Below, piece after piece: positions 43,900-54,625 of a stretch of DNA of 64,000 nt. The stretch spans positions 1 to 64,000 of the forward strand of contig JBBHKE010002514.1 in NCBI GenBank assembly GCA_037447655.1, given 5' to 3'. Position numbers and translations under genes: made by a program. The first letter of the stretch is position 1, and each line of letters opens with the position of its first letter. The notes under the pieces are model-generated. The model was given only the letters and a program-made list of their open reading frames with translations. It was not told the DNA's origin and did no database searches. Origin of the DNA: Zygnema cylindricum. Lineage: Eukaryota; Streptophyta; Zygnematophyceae; Zygnematales; Zygnemataceae.

Positions 43900-46800
43900 T
43901 GAAATCCTCTGCCATGGACCACAGACAACAGGGTCCGGCATCACTTCGATGACAAGGACGTAGCGACAATGTCAGCAAGGTTGTCTTGATGTTATTTATT
44001 TTGTTTGTCTTTTTTTTTGTTACCTTCTTCTGTCCCGCGATACGATTTAGTATGTTGTTTCATTGTTTTGTTATGTTTCAGTGGACGATTGTTCCCTCAT
44101 ATGGTTTTCTTTTATATGTATTGATAACACAAAATTTTGGCGTGACGCTGAATTTGTCTTGTCGTTTATCATACCATTACAACTTAGATGTCTCATCCGC
44201 ATAAACCCTAAAAATAACGAATATGCGTATGAAACAAAAATCAAAACTTTATGAAATGTGTTGATCGACTTTGGCTTTATAATAAAATATTAAAATATAA
44301 ATCATAAAAAAAATTACTGCTACAACTCAATCAAACTTATTTTTGTTTTACGTTAATACACATACTTTTTAATTAGCGTTAGCTACTCTAACTTCGACTA
44401 CTTTTAAATAGTGGAATGTATGAATTGTGTCAAATCGTACTAAAACTATTAATTATTTTGTACTGACGTACAAAATAAGTGTCAAGTAACGGCGTCAACA
44501 AGGGAAATTGAGTGCGTCGTGTAACAGTAACAACAGATCGAACTTGTTTGTAAAGGGGTATTTAGGTGTTATGAATATAGAGTACTAAATTTGGTGGACG
44601 TCCGCGAAAGAATCGCGCGATTTAGAGTTCTATTTCAAAAGAAATAGCGACAGGTGTATTTAGGTGACAGCTAGGGGTCAAAATAATAGGTGGGTAACAT
44701 TGAAACATAGTTCAAAAGTAGGCGTTTTCATGGTAGGCCTTTGGTAGGCGAACAAAACTTGGCACTAAACTCGCGTACAGTAGGCATATTGTATGGGTGT
44801 GAGTTGTGGACACTCTTGTACGATCGTACGAATATGACGTATGATCATAGTACAGCGCACGCCACCTGGAGAAATATTTTAGCGAACTGACGCGACGTAG
44901 GATGACATTCCGCCGGAGAAAAAAAAAAAAACGCGGAATGGCAACCTGGTTGGTTAATTTGAGGCTTTATTTAGTGTGACCTTCAAAATTGCAGACGCTA
45001 ATATGACAAATAGTCCTATCGTAAGTTGTGTTATAGGCTTTTCATGTGATTTTCTTAAGATCGCTACTTTGACCAGCGACCGTCCGATCGTCCTAATCTG
45101 ACGGTTGAAATAAAAAACACCTCAAAATTCACAGAAAAAATATTTTTAGTCCGATTTTTTTTCAAAATTTAGACATGTCGTTTAATTCTCTATCGATCAA
45201 TGTGCAACTCAACCCTCTTAACCTTTTTTTTTTCATTTTTCGACCAATACAATATGGGTCTTAAGGGCATATTGTATGTTTTGCATACAATAGGCATACG
45301 GTATGGGCCTACTTTCACCTACTTTTGAACTATGCATTGAAACGGGTTAAGGGTCAAAGTAGTCGTGGAATTTAAGGCGTACGTCTATATAAAGTACTAA
45401 TAGTGGTTTGGTACCTATTATGGTTCGTTTCGTACGATTTTTAGTACGAAACGTCATAATTCAAATTTGTAAGTTTCGCAGGTAGTTTCGCAAGTTAAAT
45501 TCGCGACGCACGATCGTGCAAAGTCGCGTTTCGATTTGCGTGCACTTTTGCACGTAAATGCTATGTAGTAAAATGTAGTGTTTGATTGGTTAGTAAATGC
45601 TACGTAGTTAGTGGGAGATTTTGCACGCTTTTGCATTGGTCAGTCCGAGTCCTTGCTGATCAATGATTGGCCTAGGTAAAAGCATGTTCAACGGAGTGTT
45701 CACTCTGTCCTGGCGAGTCCAAGGCGATGATGGATAAATAGTGAAGTGTAAGAGGAGAGTAGACATATTTTCCTTGGGAAAAGTCGCCAGGGCGATGATA
45801 GATAAATAGTGAAGTGTAAGAGGAGAGTAGACATATTTTCCTTCGGAAAAGTCGCCAGGGCGATGATGGATAAATGGTGAAGTGTAAGAGGAGAGTAGAC
45901 ATATTTTCCTTGGGAAAAGTCGCCAGGGCGATGATGGATAAATAGTGAAGTGTAAGAGGAGAGTAGACATATTTTCCTTGGGAAAAGTCTGTGGAAATTC
46001 TGAGTGATCTTGGTCTTGAGCGATTAAACCAAATTGGAGCATTAGCATTTTGGCATTGAAATCTCTAACAAACTAAGTAGTGTTTTAGTAGTTAAGAGAT
46101 AGAATTATTAAGAGTGGAGAGTAAAGGAAAACACTTTAATAAGAGGGGTTGAGCCACGAGGGCAAGAGACCAAGCTAATGTTATGTGGACAAAAGCTTCT
46201 TCTAATTTAAAGTTTATCCTTGTGTGAGTGCTTTCCAATGTGAATGTGTATTTTCCAATGTGTGAAATGTGTGGTTGAAATTGATTAAGAACGTATTACA
46301 CGTCGCCACGGAAATGTGTACTCATATTTCATTCCAAGTCATAAAGACGAAAGAAAATCACAAAAACTTGTTCGCACATGTTCAAGAAATATGTGAACAC
46401 AAACTATATGGTTTTTTTAATTAGCGTTAATTGCTCCAATTTCCACTTACTCAAATAGTTAAAATAGTGTAGTGTAAAAAATGGATCAGTTCGAACGAAA
46501 ATTGCTCATTATTTTGTACACAAGTACAGAATAAGCGTTAGATAAAGGCGTCGGCACAGGAAATTAAGTGCGTCGCCACGAAAAAGCGCTCTCGGATTTG
46601 AATCCCAGTCATAAAAACGAGGGAGAATCACGAGAACTTGTTCTCACATGTTTTAGTTTCGAACATGTGAACGTAGACTATAGCAACAATTTCCAAATTA
46701 GTTAGGTGTGTAAAAAGTACATCGCGAATCGTAATTAGAGTTATGATCGCTAATTCGGTCGCCCTAAATTTTGACTCTATCACGTTAAATAGAGTACATA

Positions 46801-47325
46801 ATTGTAAATTATCATTTATACTAATTAAGGTAAGATTTAATTAGCGTCTAATAATTATAATATACTGCCATTTTAAATAGTGTGGCGCATTACAAAAAAT
46901 GAGTTAATTTAATCGCGCATGCACGTCAAATCGCACTAACAAAAACTGACCGAATTCCAATGAAGAAAACCAGTTCGCGTGTCTCCAACCATCGACAACA
47001 TGGTCGTCCATGTGAACATTGAGATTAGTTAACATGTGACGTCAAACTATACGTACAGATAGTTTTTTAAAGTATACGTAATTTAGTGTTCATAATTACG
47101 GCGTGGATAATTAATGACGACATAACCCTCGCCCGTGTGAACATTCACCAAAAATAGAGTTTAGCTTTAATATCATTTCACGGTTTACGTTCAACCTTTT
47201 ATTTTAATAATTCCGTACACTATTATCATACATTTAGTCTGTACGAAAGGTATACTCATTTTACGAAAGGTTAGAAATCTATATAAAATAACGAAATTCG
47301 TAAAAAATGTCAAAATCCCTACGAA
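43900..47325. other. Transposon-derived DNA without genes
   Basis: Blocks near 44330-44520 and 46420-46700 are similar to each other (ATTTTGTAC...AATAAGYGT..., AAATTRAGTGCGTCG), and appear inverted at about 52900-53110. This suggests old TIR or foldback elements around the Harbinger insertion. No open frame is credible. Confidence 0.4.
45718..45989. repeat. 68-bp tandem repeat, 4 units
   Basis: GCGATGATGG recurs at 45724, 45792, 45860 and 45928, exactly 68 bp apart. Units are almost identical, with GTAAGAGGAGAGTAGACAT inside. Since 68 is not a multiple of 3, the long minus-strand open frame reads the unit in all three frames in turn. It is not a real gene. Confidence 0.93.
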
Positions 47326-47790
47326 TGAGGGTCAAGTTCCATCAGTCGTTTATATAATCGTACGGCCAACTCTACAGGCTGGGTTAATTGAGGGTGGACT
47401 TCCATTAGCGAAAAAGTGGGGTTTTTTACTGACGGCCGTACCGATTCGTACAGGTCCGTACAGAATTTTTTTTTTTTCAAGGAAAACAACATTACAGAAA
47501 AATGTCCAAGATTGTAGGCGTAAATTCGGACCGTCGGATTCTATTACACTTTTTATCCGAGACGCCACGTCACCAGCTCTACAGTTTTCAAGGATTGTGC
47601 ACGGTGAGGAGAGTTCTCGAATACAGAACGTGTAAAAATAGGCCGCTTGGAAAAGGTCAAAAAAATCCACGAGGAGCGCGCACGTATGTGCGTACACGTC
47701 GCAAGGGCTATGTGCCTTCCGCCAGGGTGGCGATACCACCGAAAAGTTGAGGTTCCCTCCTCATTTTACCGCGCCCTGCTGCATCTCTGT

Positions 47791-47905
47791 TTGAAATTTT
47801 TCGGGCATAAACATTTTGCCGTCATCTTTGCTTGAAATTTTTCGGACATAAGCATTTTGCCGCCATCTTTGCTTGAAATTTTTCGGACATAAGCATTTTG
47901 CCGCC
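47791..47905. repeat. 41-bp tandem repeat, 3 units
   Basis: TTGAAATTTTTCGG recurs at 47791, 47832 and 47873 (41-bp period) with CATTTTGCCG in each unit. Subterminal arrays like this inside DNA transposons are often transposase-binding regions, but that is inference. Confidence 0.85.
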
Positions 47906-49285
47906 TCTTCGTAACATTTCGTTTTCAATTTTTTTTGACTTTCACAGTTTGCCGCATCAACCTGACAATCCTTTTTTAAATCATGTGACCCTCAAATTTG
48001 AAAACTCCTTCTAATTATTCCGTTTTTGAAATTTTAAATTTGAATGCAAACATTTTGCCAATTTCAAAATTTAGAACAGTGGTTAGGGTTACATTTGTCA
48101 CCATTTTCAAAATAGGGTGTTTACCTACATAAGGATACGAAATGGAGTGTCTCTGCCAACCAAGCAACCTCTGTATGTTATATGTACTTTTTTTGATACC
48201 CGGATTCACTTGTCTTTTTATGTCTTTTTAGGTTCAGGATGTCTTTCACTGTGGGTGGCTTCAAAGTTTGGTACTCGTAGATAGAAAGGGGTAGCTTCAT
48301 TTCAACTCAAGATGATTTGCAGATAGTTCTACAGTTGGAAAGTAGTGCCATTTTGGTTTTTTTTTTCTTTTATATTCACCCTTTTAAATGCTTTTTTGAA
48401 ATATAGGGAAAGGAGGAATACACTGTGATAAATGGCGACATATAGAGGGAGAAATGGGTATATATTATTTGCAGACTTATTGTGTGTTTTAATCTTCCAA
48501 GTAAGAATTAATACATTGATTTTATGTGGTTTGCTATTTTTTGAATTGTGTGAGCTTTGTTGTTTTTTTGTGTTCCGTTTTGCACTTTTGTTAACCATCT
48601 GGCACATGTTCAATACCAATCCACTGGTGTGAATGCTCCATTTTCAGTTACGTTCAATTCTGTGATTAGCGGTTTTTTATATGGACAATGTTCACAATCC
48701 TCATATATGTGTTCTATGGTATACATGCAACGACTTCTGGGTAGAGAGAAAGGCGATCCTTTATTGAAGAAATCCTTTTGTTGAGGGAAGAAAAGAAAAA
48801 GAGGAAAACGTATCGCGATACGTTAAGTGTTGTAAGCTAGACATATGCAAACAAGGCACAGCCTCTTTAGGGATGCGACATGAATAACATTTGCAAAACA
48901 GGATATGTTACCATTTAAACAATTTCACACTGAACCAAATTGCCTATGTTGAAAAAGCAAATGTTTTGCATTCGAATGCACGTGATCATCACAAAACCAG
49001 TATTCACTGACAACAAATAAAACGAAAGAAAAAGACAGAAAATTATGTCATAAAATAACTTATACACACTCACAAAAACCCAAACGAAATCTAAATGAAA
49101 TAAAGGAAAAGAAGTGAAAACGACTTCTGGGCATAATTATCAAGAAAACACCTCACAAGATAATCTGTGGTTCCAGAAGCAACATATTTTCACTTAGCCT
49201 CGTTTCAAGTAGTTTCCAATCAAAAGTCATAAAATCATAAGTAGATTGTCTAAAGTTTTATCTGCATGATGCTTTCCGTGTCTAC

Positions 49286-49445
49286 CTCAAAAATGATAAC
49301 TCCAAAAGTAAATACATCAATCTTTAATGACCACTTTTTTTGTATACAAATACTCCACGCGGATATAACCAAATGTGCTTGAAACTGACGGCATCTGCCC
49401 ATCATTATCGTGTTGAATTTCCCTTGAAAAACCCAAATCAACAAT
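49286..49445 (-). pseudogene. Protein kinase fragment inside the Harbinger element
   Basis: Minus-strand reading gives DIVDLGFSRE, then SSTFGYIRVEYLYTKK. After a 1-base shift in a run of A it gives WSLKIDVFTFGVIIFE, followed by a GT splice-donor-like site. This is the activation segment of a plant receptor-like kinase (DFG...TFGY.APEY...W..KSDVYSFGV...E) with DFG changed to DLG and APE to RVE. It covers only about 55 residues, is frameshifted and has lost key residues, so it is non-functional. It is likely a host gene fragment picked up by the transposon. Confidence 0.7.
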
Positions 49446-49479
49446 GTCAGGTTAACTGTGAGGTTAATCAGCAAAAAAG

Positions 49480-49765
49480 GAGAGAAAAAGGAGAGTTAAC
49501 TGAAAAAGGAGAAAAGTATTACCTAAACAAAGGGAAAACAAGAACTGAAAAAGGGGAAAATGTTAACCGAAAAAAAGAAAATGTTAAATGAAAAAGGAAA
49601 TAGGGAAAATGTTAGTTGAAAAAGTGAAAATTTTAACTGAAAAACGGGGAAATTATTAACTGAAAATGAAGACATATTAACTGAAAACGGAAAAATATTA
49701 ACTGAAAATGGGAAAAACTATTATCTGAAAAAAGGAAAATTTTAACTGAAAAAGGGGAAAACTGC
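49480..49765. repeat. A-rich tandem repeats (TTAACTGAAAAAGGGAAAA)
   Basis: At least ten degenerate units of about 22-30 bp built on TTAACTGAAAA plus a G/A-rich tail. It is internal to the Harbinger element and non-coding. Confidence 0.8.
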
Positions 49766-50136
49766 CATCAATAACATTTTCCTAGAACTGGAAAGCAGAA
49801 TATTAACTGCGAAAAAAATGAAAATATCAACGCTCAAAATAACTAAACCTTAGAAAAAGGAAAGAAAAACAATAAAAAAAAAACACACACACACAATCCT
49901 TACATAAAGAAATTAAATTATAAAAAACAGAGCAGAAAATAATGGTATTAAAATGTTAAACATCAGAGTAAAATACATTTCATCAAATCTTTGATACTTT
50001 CATTCATTTTTTTAAACCCTTTCTAAAATCAACTAAAGCAGCATATGTAGTTCCCAAATAAAGACAAAGAAATTCACTTTTTAGAAAAAAACATATCAAA
50101 CGAAATCCACGACTCTCACTTACCTAACCACTGTAG

Positions 50137-51486
50137 TTATTGTACTCCATGTGTTTCATGAAGTTTTTCAGCTAAAAAATCACGGAGTGCTTTCCCTTCC
50201 TCATCCATGTATGCATCCCTCTCCACCCTGTTGATGTTTCCTTCCTCCTCATTCGGGGGTGTAGTTGATGGAGAAACCTCATCCAGGTAACGTATATCCG
50301 CATCTATCATCAAATTGTGGAGAGTACAAACTGTGATGATTGTGTCCACTACACGTCCCGTGTCTTTCAAAACTAATTTCTGGTCCATGACTCCAAATTG
50401 TCGTTTTATCACTCCGAATGTCCTCTCTACACACATTCGTGTACTACTGTGAAAATAGTTGAACGCTTTTTGTTGTGGTTCCTCTAAGTCTGATCCTGGA
50501 TACGGAGTTACTAAGTATTTACTGAGAGGATATCCTGCATCCCCTAAAATAAATGGTGGTACATCTACCCAATCAACATTTTCAGACGACCCTTCCAGTC
50601 CCCCCTCGAACAAGATGGCGTTTCCTATCCCGGAATTTCGAAAGACCTTGGAATCGTGGACACTACCGGCCCACCCTACACATGCGTCTAATATTCGGGT
50701 GTTCGGGGCTTCCACAGCTTGCAAAATCGTACTGTAATTTTTCTCTCTGTCATACCAATCCGATGGCCGCATACCAGGCCCTAGCCCTATGTTTACATGT
50801 GTTGCATCTATCGCCCCACAACAATTTAAAAATTTAAATTTGTAGTCGTTAAAAGCTTCCACCAATTGGTTGAATTTCGTTCCGGTTGGCCACTTGATCA
50901 TTCGTGGTATGAGGATGTCCCAAACAGCCCGGCAAAATATGGCGCGCTTCTTTCCCACAGTGACCCCGCTGACGCCAAAAAACTCACCTACCGAAGTAGC
51001 AGTGTTTCCAGTTGCAAGACGGTAAAGAACCATCTCAATTTGTCGTCTCACATTAAGTTTCCTAGTAGGGATGTTAACAAAACATGGGGCGGGATCCGTC
51101 TCCATGGAAGGTCCTATTTCATCAACTAAAAAATTGACAAGGTATCTAGGAAGGCGAAATAATGCCATATACCTTTTGTTATCGTACGAATCTAGGAGGA
51201 TTACAAAAAAGTGTATACTTCGAGGGCAAATATAATATTCCCCTCTTATCCTCCTTCGTCTATGAATGTTAATCGACCTATCAAAAAGTTCAATGAAATT
51301 TATGAAAGTCCGAGAAACAGCCATGATGTTCTTTTGAATGAAAAACAACATGATTGCTATAATGATGCATTCCTCCTCTGTTTGGTCTCCCTCATTCAGA
51401 TTAAGAACAAGTAATATGATTAGCAGCAAGTCCATTTTGGAATAATATGAATAAATCGCGACAGGTGTAGACGATAACGAGCGCAA
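50137..51486 (-). CDS. PIF/Harbinger (HARBI1-like) DDE transposase
   Basis: A single uninterrupted 449-codon frame. The catalytic DDE triad is visible: D227 in GAIDATHV, D316 in ILGDAGYP and E354 in VERTFGVIKRQFGV, the layout of DDE_Tnp_4 (HARBI1) nucleases, which cut and paste Harbinger DNA. A helix-turn-helix-like stretch (TATSVGEFFGVSGVTVGKKR, about 162-181) precedes it. HARBI1 proteins are typically 350-400 aa, so the first 50-odd residues, rich in hydrophobics, may be untranslated; M55 is an alternative start. The gene sits inside matching TIRs with its 5' end 355 bp from the right end. The open frame suggests recent activity, but the partner Myb-like protein is missing from this copy. 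Confidence 0.93.
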   Translation of the reverse strand: MRSLSSTPVAIYSYYSKMDLLLIILLVLNLNEGDQTEEECIIIAIMLFFIQKNIMAVSRTFINFIELFDRSINIHRRRRIRGEYYICPRSIHFFVILLDSYDNKRYMALFRLPRYLVNFLVDEIGPSMETDPAPCFVNIPTRKLNVRRQIEMVLYRLATGNTATSVGEFFGVSGVTVGKKRAIFCRAVWDILIPRMIKWPTGTKFNQLVEAFNDYKFKFLNCCGAIDATHVNIGLGPGMRPSDWYDREKNYSTILQAVEAPNTRILDACVGWAGSVHDSKVFRNSGIGNAILFEGGLEGSSENVDWVDVPPFILGDAGYPLSKYLVTPYPGSDLEEPQQKAFNYFHSSTRMCVERTFGVIKRQFGVMDQKLVLKDTGRVVDTIITVCTLHNLMIDADIRYLDEVSPSTTPPNEEEGNINRVERDAYMDEEGKALRDFLAEKLHETHGVQ

Positions 51487-52512
51487 AAGACTTACGGTAA
51501 AGAGAGCCGTTCAAAAAGGAGCCATGGCTGGAATCGTGGGGAAGAAGGATTTTTTGTACAGAAAGTGCATTTCATTATGAAGGCCACTGTATGGATAACG
51601 ATAGTACAAATTGTACATTATAGTACACTGCGTACGGGTCACTTTTTACTTCCGTTGGGTCTGAATTTACATTCAGACTTGACGTTCAGGGATTATTCGT
51701 ATATTTTCGACATCTTGACGTTCACATACGTGGTACCAACCGGAATAAGCCACGCAGGTTTACTGACGCGACCTAATGGAAGGCACCCCTTTCAGTAAAA
51801 TTTTCCGTACAATTACTGAGACGCCTAATGGAAGTCCACCCTGAGTCGATGTTCCATCACAAAAAGTGTGTAATCCACGTGTTAACATTGAGTGGTACCA
51901 CGTGGGATTTGACCCGATATTTAAAATCTTGTAAAAATCTCCACACCGTCAAATTTCACTTCAAATCTTCACTTGCGTACCTTGTACCTGCGTACCAAGT
52001 CATTATACGACAGAACTTTTGTACCTTCTGAAACGACAGTCTTTTACGCCAGCTCATTTTTTAGGGTTCCAGTTTTCAAAGATGACGAAAATCCTTTGCC
52101 GAAAATAGTGTGACGAAAGAAATTGCGCGACGAAGGACCGTTTCGAGATAACTTTTTTGATTTGCGGTTGCATTTAGAAAAGTACATACCATGTGTAAAT
52201 TTTGTCAGTTTTCGTTGGTTTTCCATCGTGACTCGTAGTTTATTAGTCCAACGTGTCACTATTAATTTTTTTATGTATTTGCCAACCCACCTCTTACAGG
52301 TACGTTGGTAGTTACAGAGAAAAATTAAGCGAACGCCTCGCAGATGAACATTTGACGGTCACTATTTCCTCCAAGACCTTCGGAGAGAATTGGCAAGATT
52401 CTCTGTAATGTTGTTTCGCGTATAAAAACAAAATAAGCAGTACGGTCTCATACGGATATTCGCGGATTTCTGTAAACTTCCCCACTTTTCGACTGATGGA
52501 ACTCGACCTTGA

Positions 52513-53685
52513 GACATCTATGCATTACAACCACGGTAAAAACAACAAATAGCATTGTGCCACGTGTCTTTTTTCATTACATCAAAATTGGAACATGACA
52601 TAACCAATCAAAACTCAAATAACTCAACGGCACAAGATATTACACAAAAACAATCAACGATCAATTATCGTTACCACGAGAGACGCTAATGAAAACTCAA
52701 AGCACTCAATGGCTCAAGATCTTTCACAAAAAAATCGACGATCAATTATCGTTGTCACCGGATACGAATGCGACTAGAATGCTTTTCCCTTTTAGAAAAA
52801 GGGCAAAGCAAAAAAGGTTAAAAGTACACTCTGAGTTGTTGTTAAAGTTAAGAAATGGATACACGTACCCATGTTTTTAGGGTAGCTGCGATACTCTTGT
52901 TCACATATTCGTCCCTTGAACATGTGAGAACAAGTCAGCCCGATTTTCCTTCGACTTTATGACTTGAAATCAAATATGAGTACGCTTTTTTGCGCGACAC
53001 ACTCAATCTTCCTAGTCGACGCGATTCTCTAACACTTATTTTGAACATTTGTACGAAATAATGGGAAAATATAGTACCGACTGACAGATTTCGTACATTA
53101 CACTACACCGCGAATCGTAATTAGAGTAATGAAAAAAATAGAATAAAAACACCAAAAAAAGATGTTAGAGTAATGAACGCTGATTTATGTGATAGAGCTT
53201 TTTCAACTATGAAGTTTACTCTTATTTATTTAAATATTCTATATTCGGTTATGTCGGCTATAATAATCCGCGCTGTAATTACGAACACTAAATTATGTAT
53301 ATATACAAAAAATGCCAGTCCGTATATTCTGACGTCATTATGACGTCAGTACTATTGTCGCGCTGAATGTCAGTTACGTCGGGACCACCGTCGAAAGTTA
53401 CATGTAGATTATGCCCAGTTACATAATTAAAAATCAACATCTATAAACAAATGAATTACGCTTGTATTTTCAATGTAAACGACATTTTCGTTACGTTGTT
53501 TGATTTTCGTATGAAAAAGGTACTGTTGAACTCTAATCCCATCGCACTTTGGTGGCTATATGAGAGTTAATTTACTTTAATAAGGTATCTTAACTCTAAT
53601 AAAGTTGCTTTCACATGACAAAGTTAGAAAATGAACATGTATTAGAGTTAAGTTTAACTCTAAATGGGTCCCAATTCGAAGATGT
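52513..53685. other. Transposon flank, no gene
   Basis: Contains TACACCGCGAATCGTAATTAGAG near 53105, an end resembling the MITE family of 61192-61390, and passages inverted relative to 46420-46740. No coding feature is supported. Confidence 0.4.
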
Positions 53686-53689
53686 TTTT

Positions 53690-54625
53690 TTTTTCATTAT
53701 CTGCCTAATACAATTATTTGGCTAATCCAATTATTTGTCTAATCTAATTATCTCTCTAATCTAACTATCTCCCTAATTTAAGTATCTGTCTAATCTAATT
53801 ATCTCTCTAATCTAACTATCTCCCTAATTTAAGTATCTGTCTAATCTAATTATCTGCCTAATCTTGTTATCCGGCTAATCTAATTATTTCTCTAATCTAA
53901 CTATCTCCCTAATTTAAGTATCTGTCTAATCTAATTATTTGCCTAATCCTGTTATCCGGCTAATCTAATTATCTGTCTAATCTAATATCTCTCTAATCTA
54001 ACTATCTCTCTTATCTAACTATCTCCCTAATTTAAATATCTCTCTAATCTAATTATCCGTCTAATCTAATTATCTGGCTAATATAATTATTTGTCTAATC
54101 TAATTATCTGTCTAATTTTATTATATGCATAATCTAATTATTTGATCGGTCTCTTATCTCTTTGATCTATCTGATTGATTGTCTGTCTAATCTTTTAGAT
54201 TATGCCTATCTGATTATCATGATCTGATTGTCTCTGATCTAATTGTCCTCTGATCTGATTATCATTTTAATCTAATTATCCTCTAATTTAATATCCTCAA
54301 TCTAATTATTTGCAATCTAATTAACTGCAATTTCATTTCTGCCTAATCTAATGTCTATCTAATCTAGTCATCTCTCAATCTAGTATCTCTCTATCTAATC
54401 AACAATCGGTATTTCTCTGTGTAATTATCTGCATAATCTAATTAGCTGGTTAATCTAATTATCTGTCTAATTTTATTATCTGCCTAATCTAATTATCTGG
54501 CTAATCTAATTATCTCTCTAATCTAATTATCTCTCTAATCTAATTGTGTGCCTAATCTAATTATTTGGCTAATCTAACTATCTGGCTAATCTAATTATCT
54601 ATCTAATCTAATCTAATTATTAGTA
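53690..54625. repeat. AT-rich minisatellite, CTAATTATCT orientation
   Basis: About 45-50 degenerate units of roughly 19 bp (TCTAATCTAATTATCTGNC), in places forming higher-order repeats near 53750-53900. It mirrors the array at 56590-57400, which is the reverse complement. Confidence 0.9.

Larger units (their letters stand above)
47392..51841. mobile_element. Inner PIF/Harbinger element with transposase
   Basis: The ends GGGTGGACTTCCATTA (47392-47407) and TAATGGAAGTCCACCC (51826-51841) are perfect 16-bp inverted repeats. They are flanked by TGA on both sides (47389-47391; 51842-51844). A 3-bp target duplication and the DDE transposase inside define PIF/Harbinger, although the classic target is TWA rather than TGA. 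The second, Myb/SANT-like ORF usual in this superfamily was not found. Confidence 0.82.
47329..52509. mobile_element. Outer Harbinger-type element (host of nested insertion)
   Basis: The left end GGGTCAAGTTCCATCAGTCG (47329-47348) and right end (52490-52509) are 20-bp inverted repeats with two mismatches. Both are flanked by TGA (47326-47328; 52510-52512). Subtracting the nested 4.45-kb element leaves about 730 bp, a non-autonomous size. The TIR consensus GGGTNNANTTCCATYA is shared with the inner element, so both probably use the same transposase. Confidence 0.75.

Noticed and set aside
45718-45989. CRISPR-like regular array
   Set aside because: Units are contiguous without spacers, in a eukaryotic transposon-rich context.
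45608-46048. 146-aa minus-strand frame with repeating peptides
   Set aside because: It is generated by a 68-bp tandem repeat read in three successive frames; no start context or homology.
48329-48619. Candidate Myb-like second Harbinger ORF on the minus strand
   Set aside because: Lys/Asn-rich peptide without the spaced Trp/aromatic residues of a SANT/Myb domain.
49340-49591. 83-aa plus-strand frame rich in Lys/Glu
   Set aside because: It comes from the A-rich tandem repeats and overlaps the kinase relic on the other strand.
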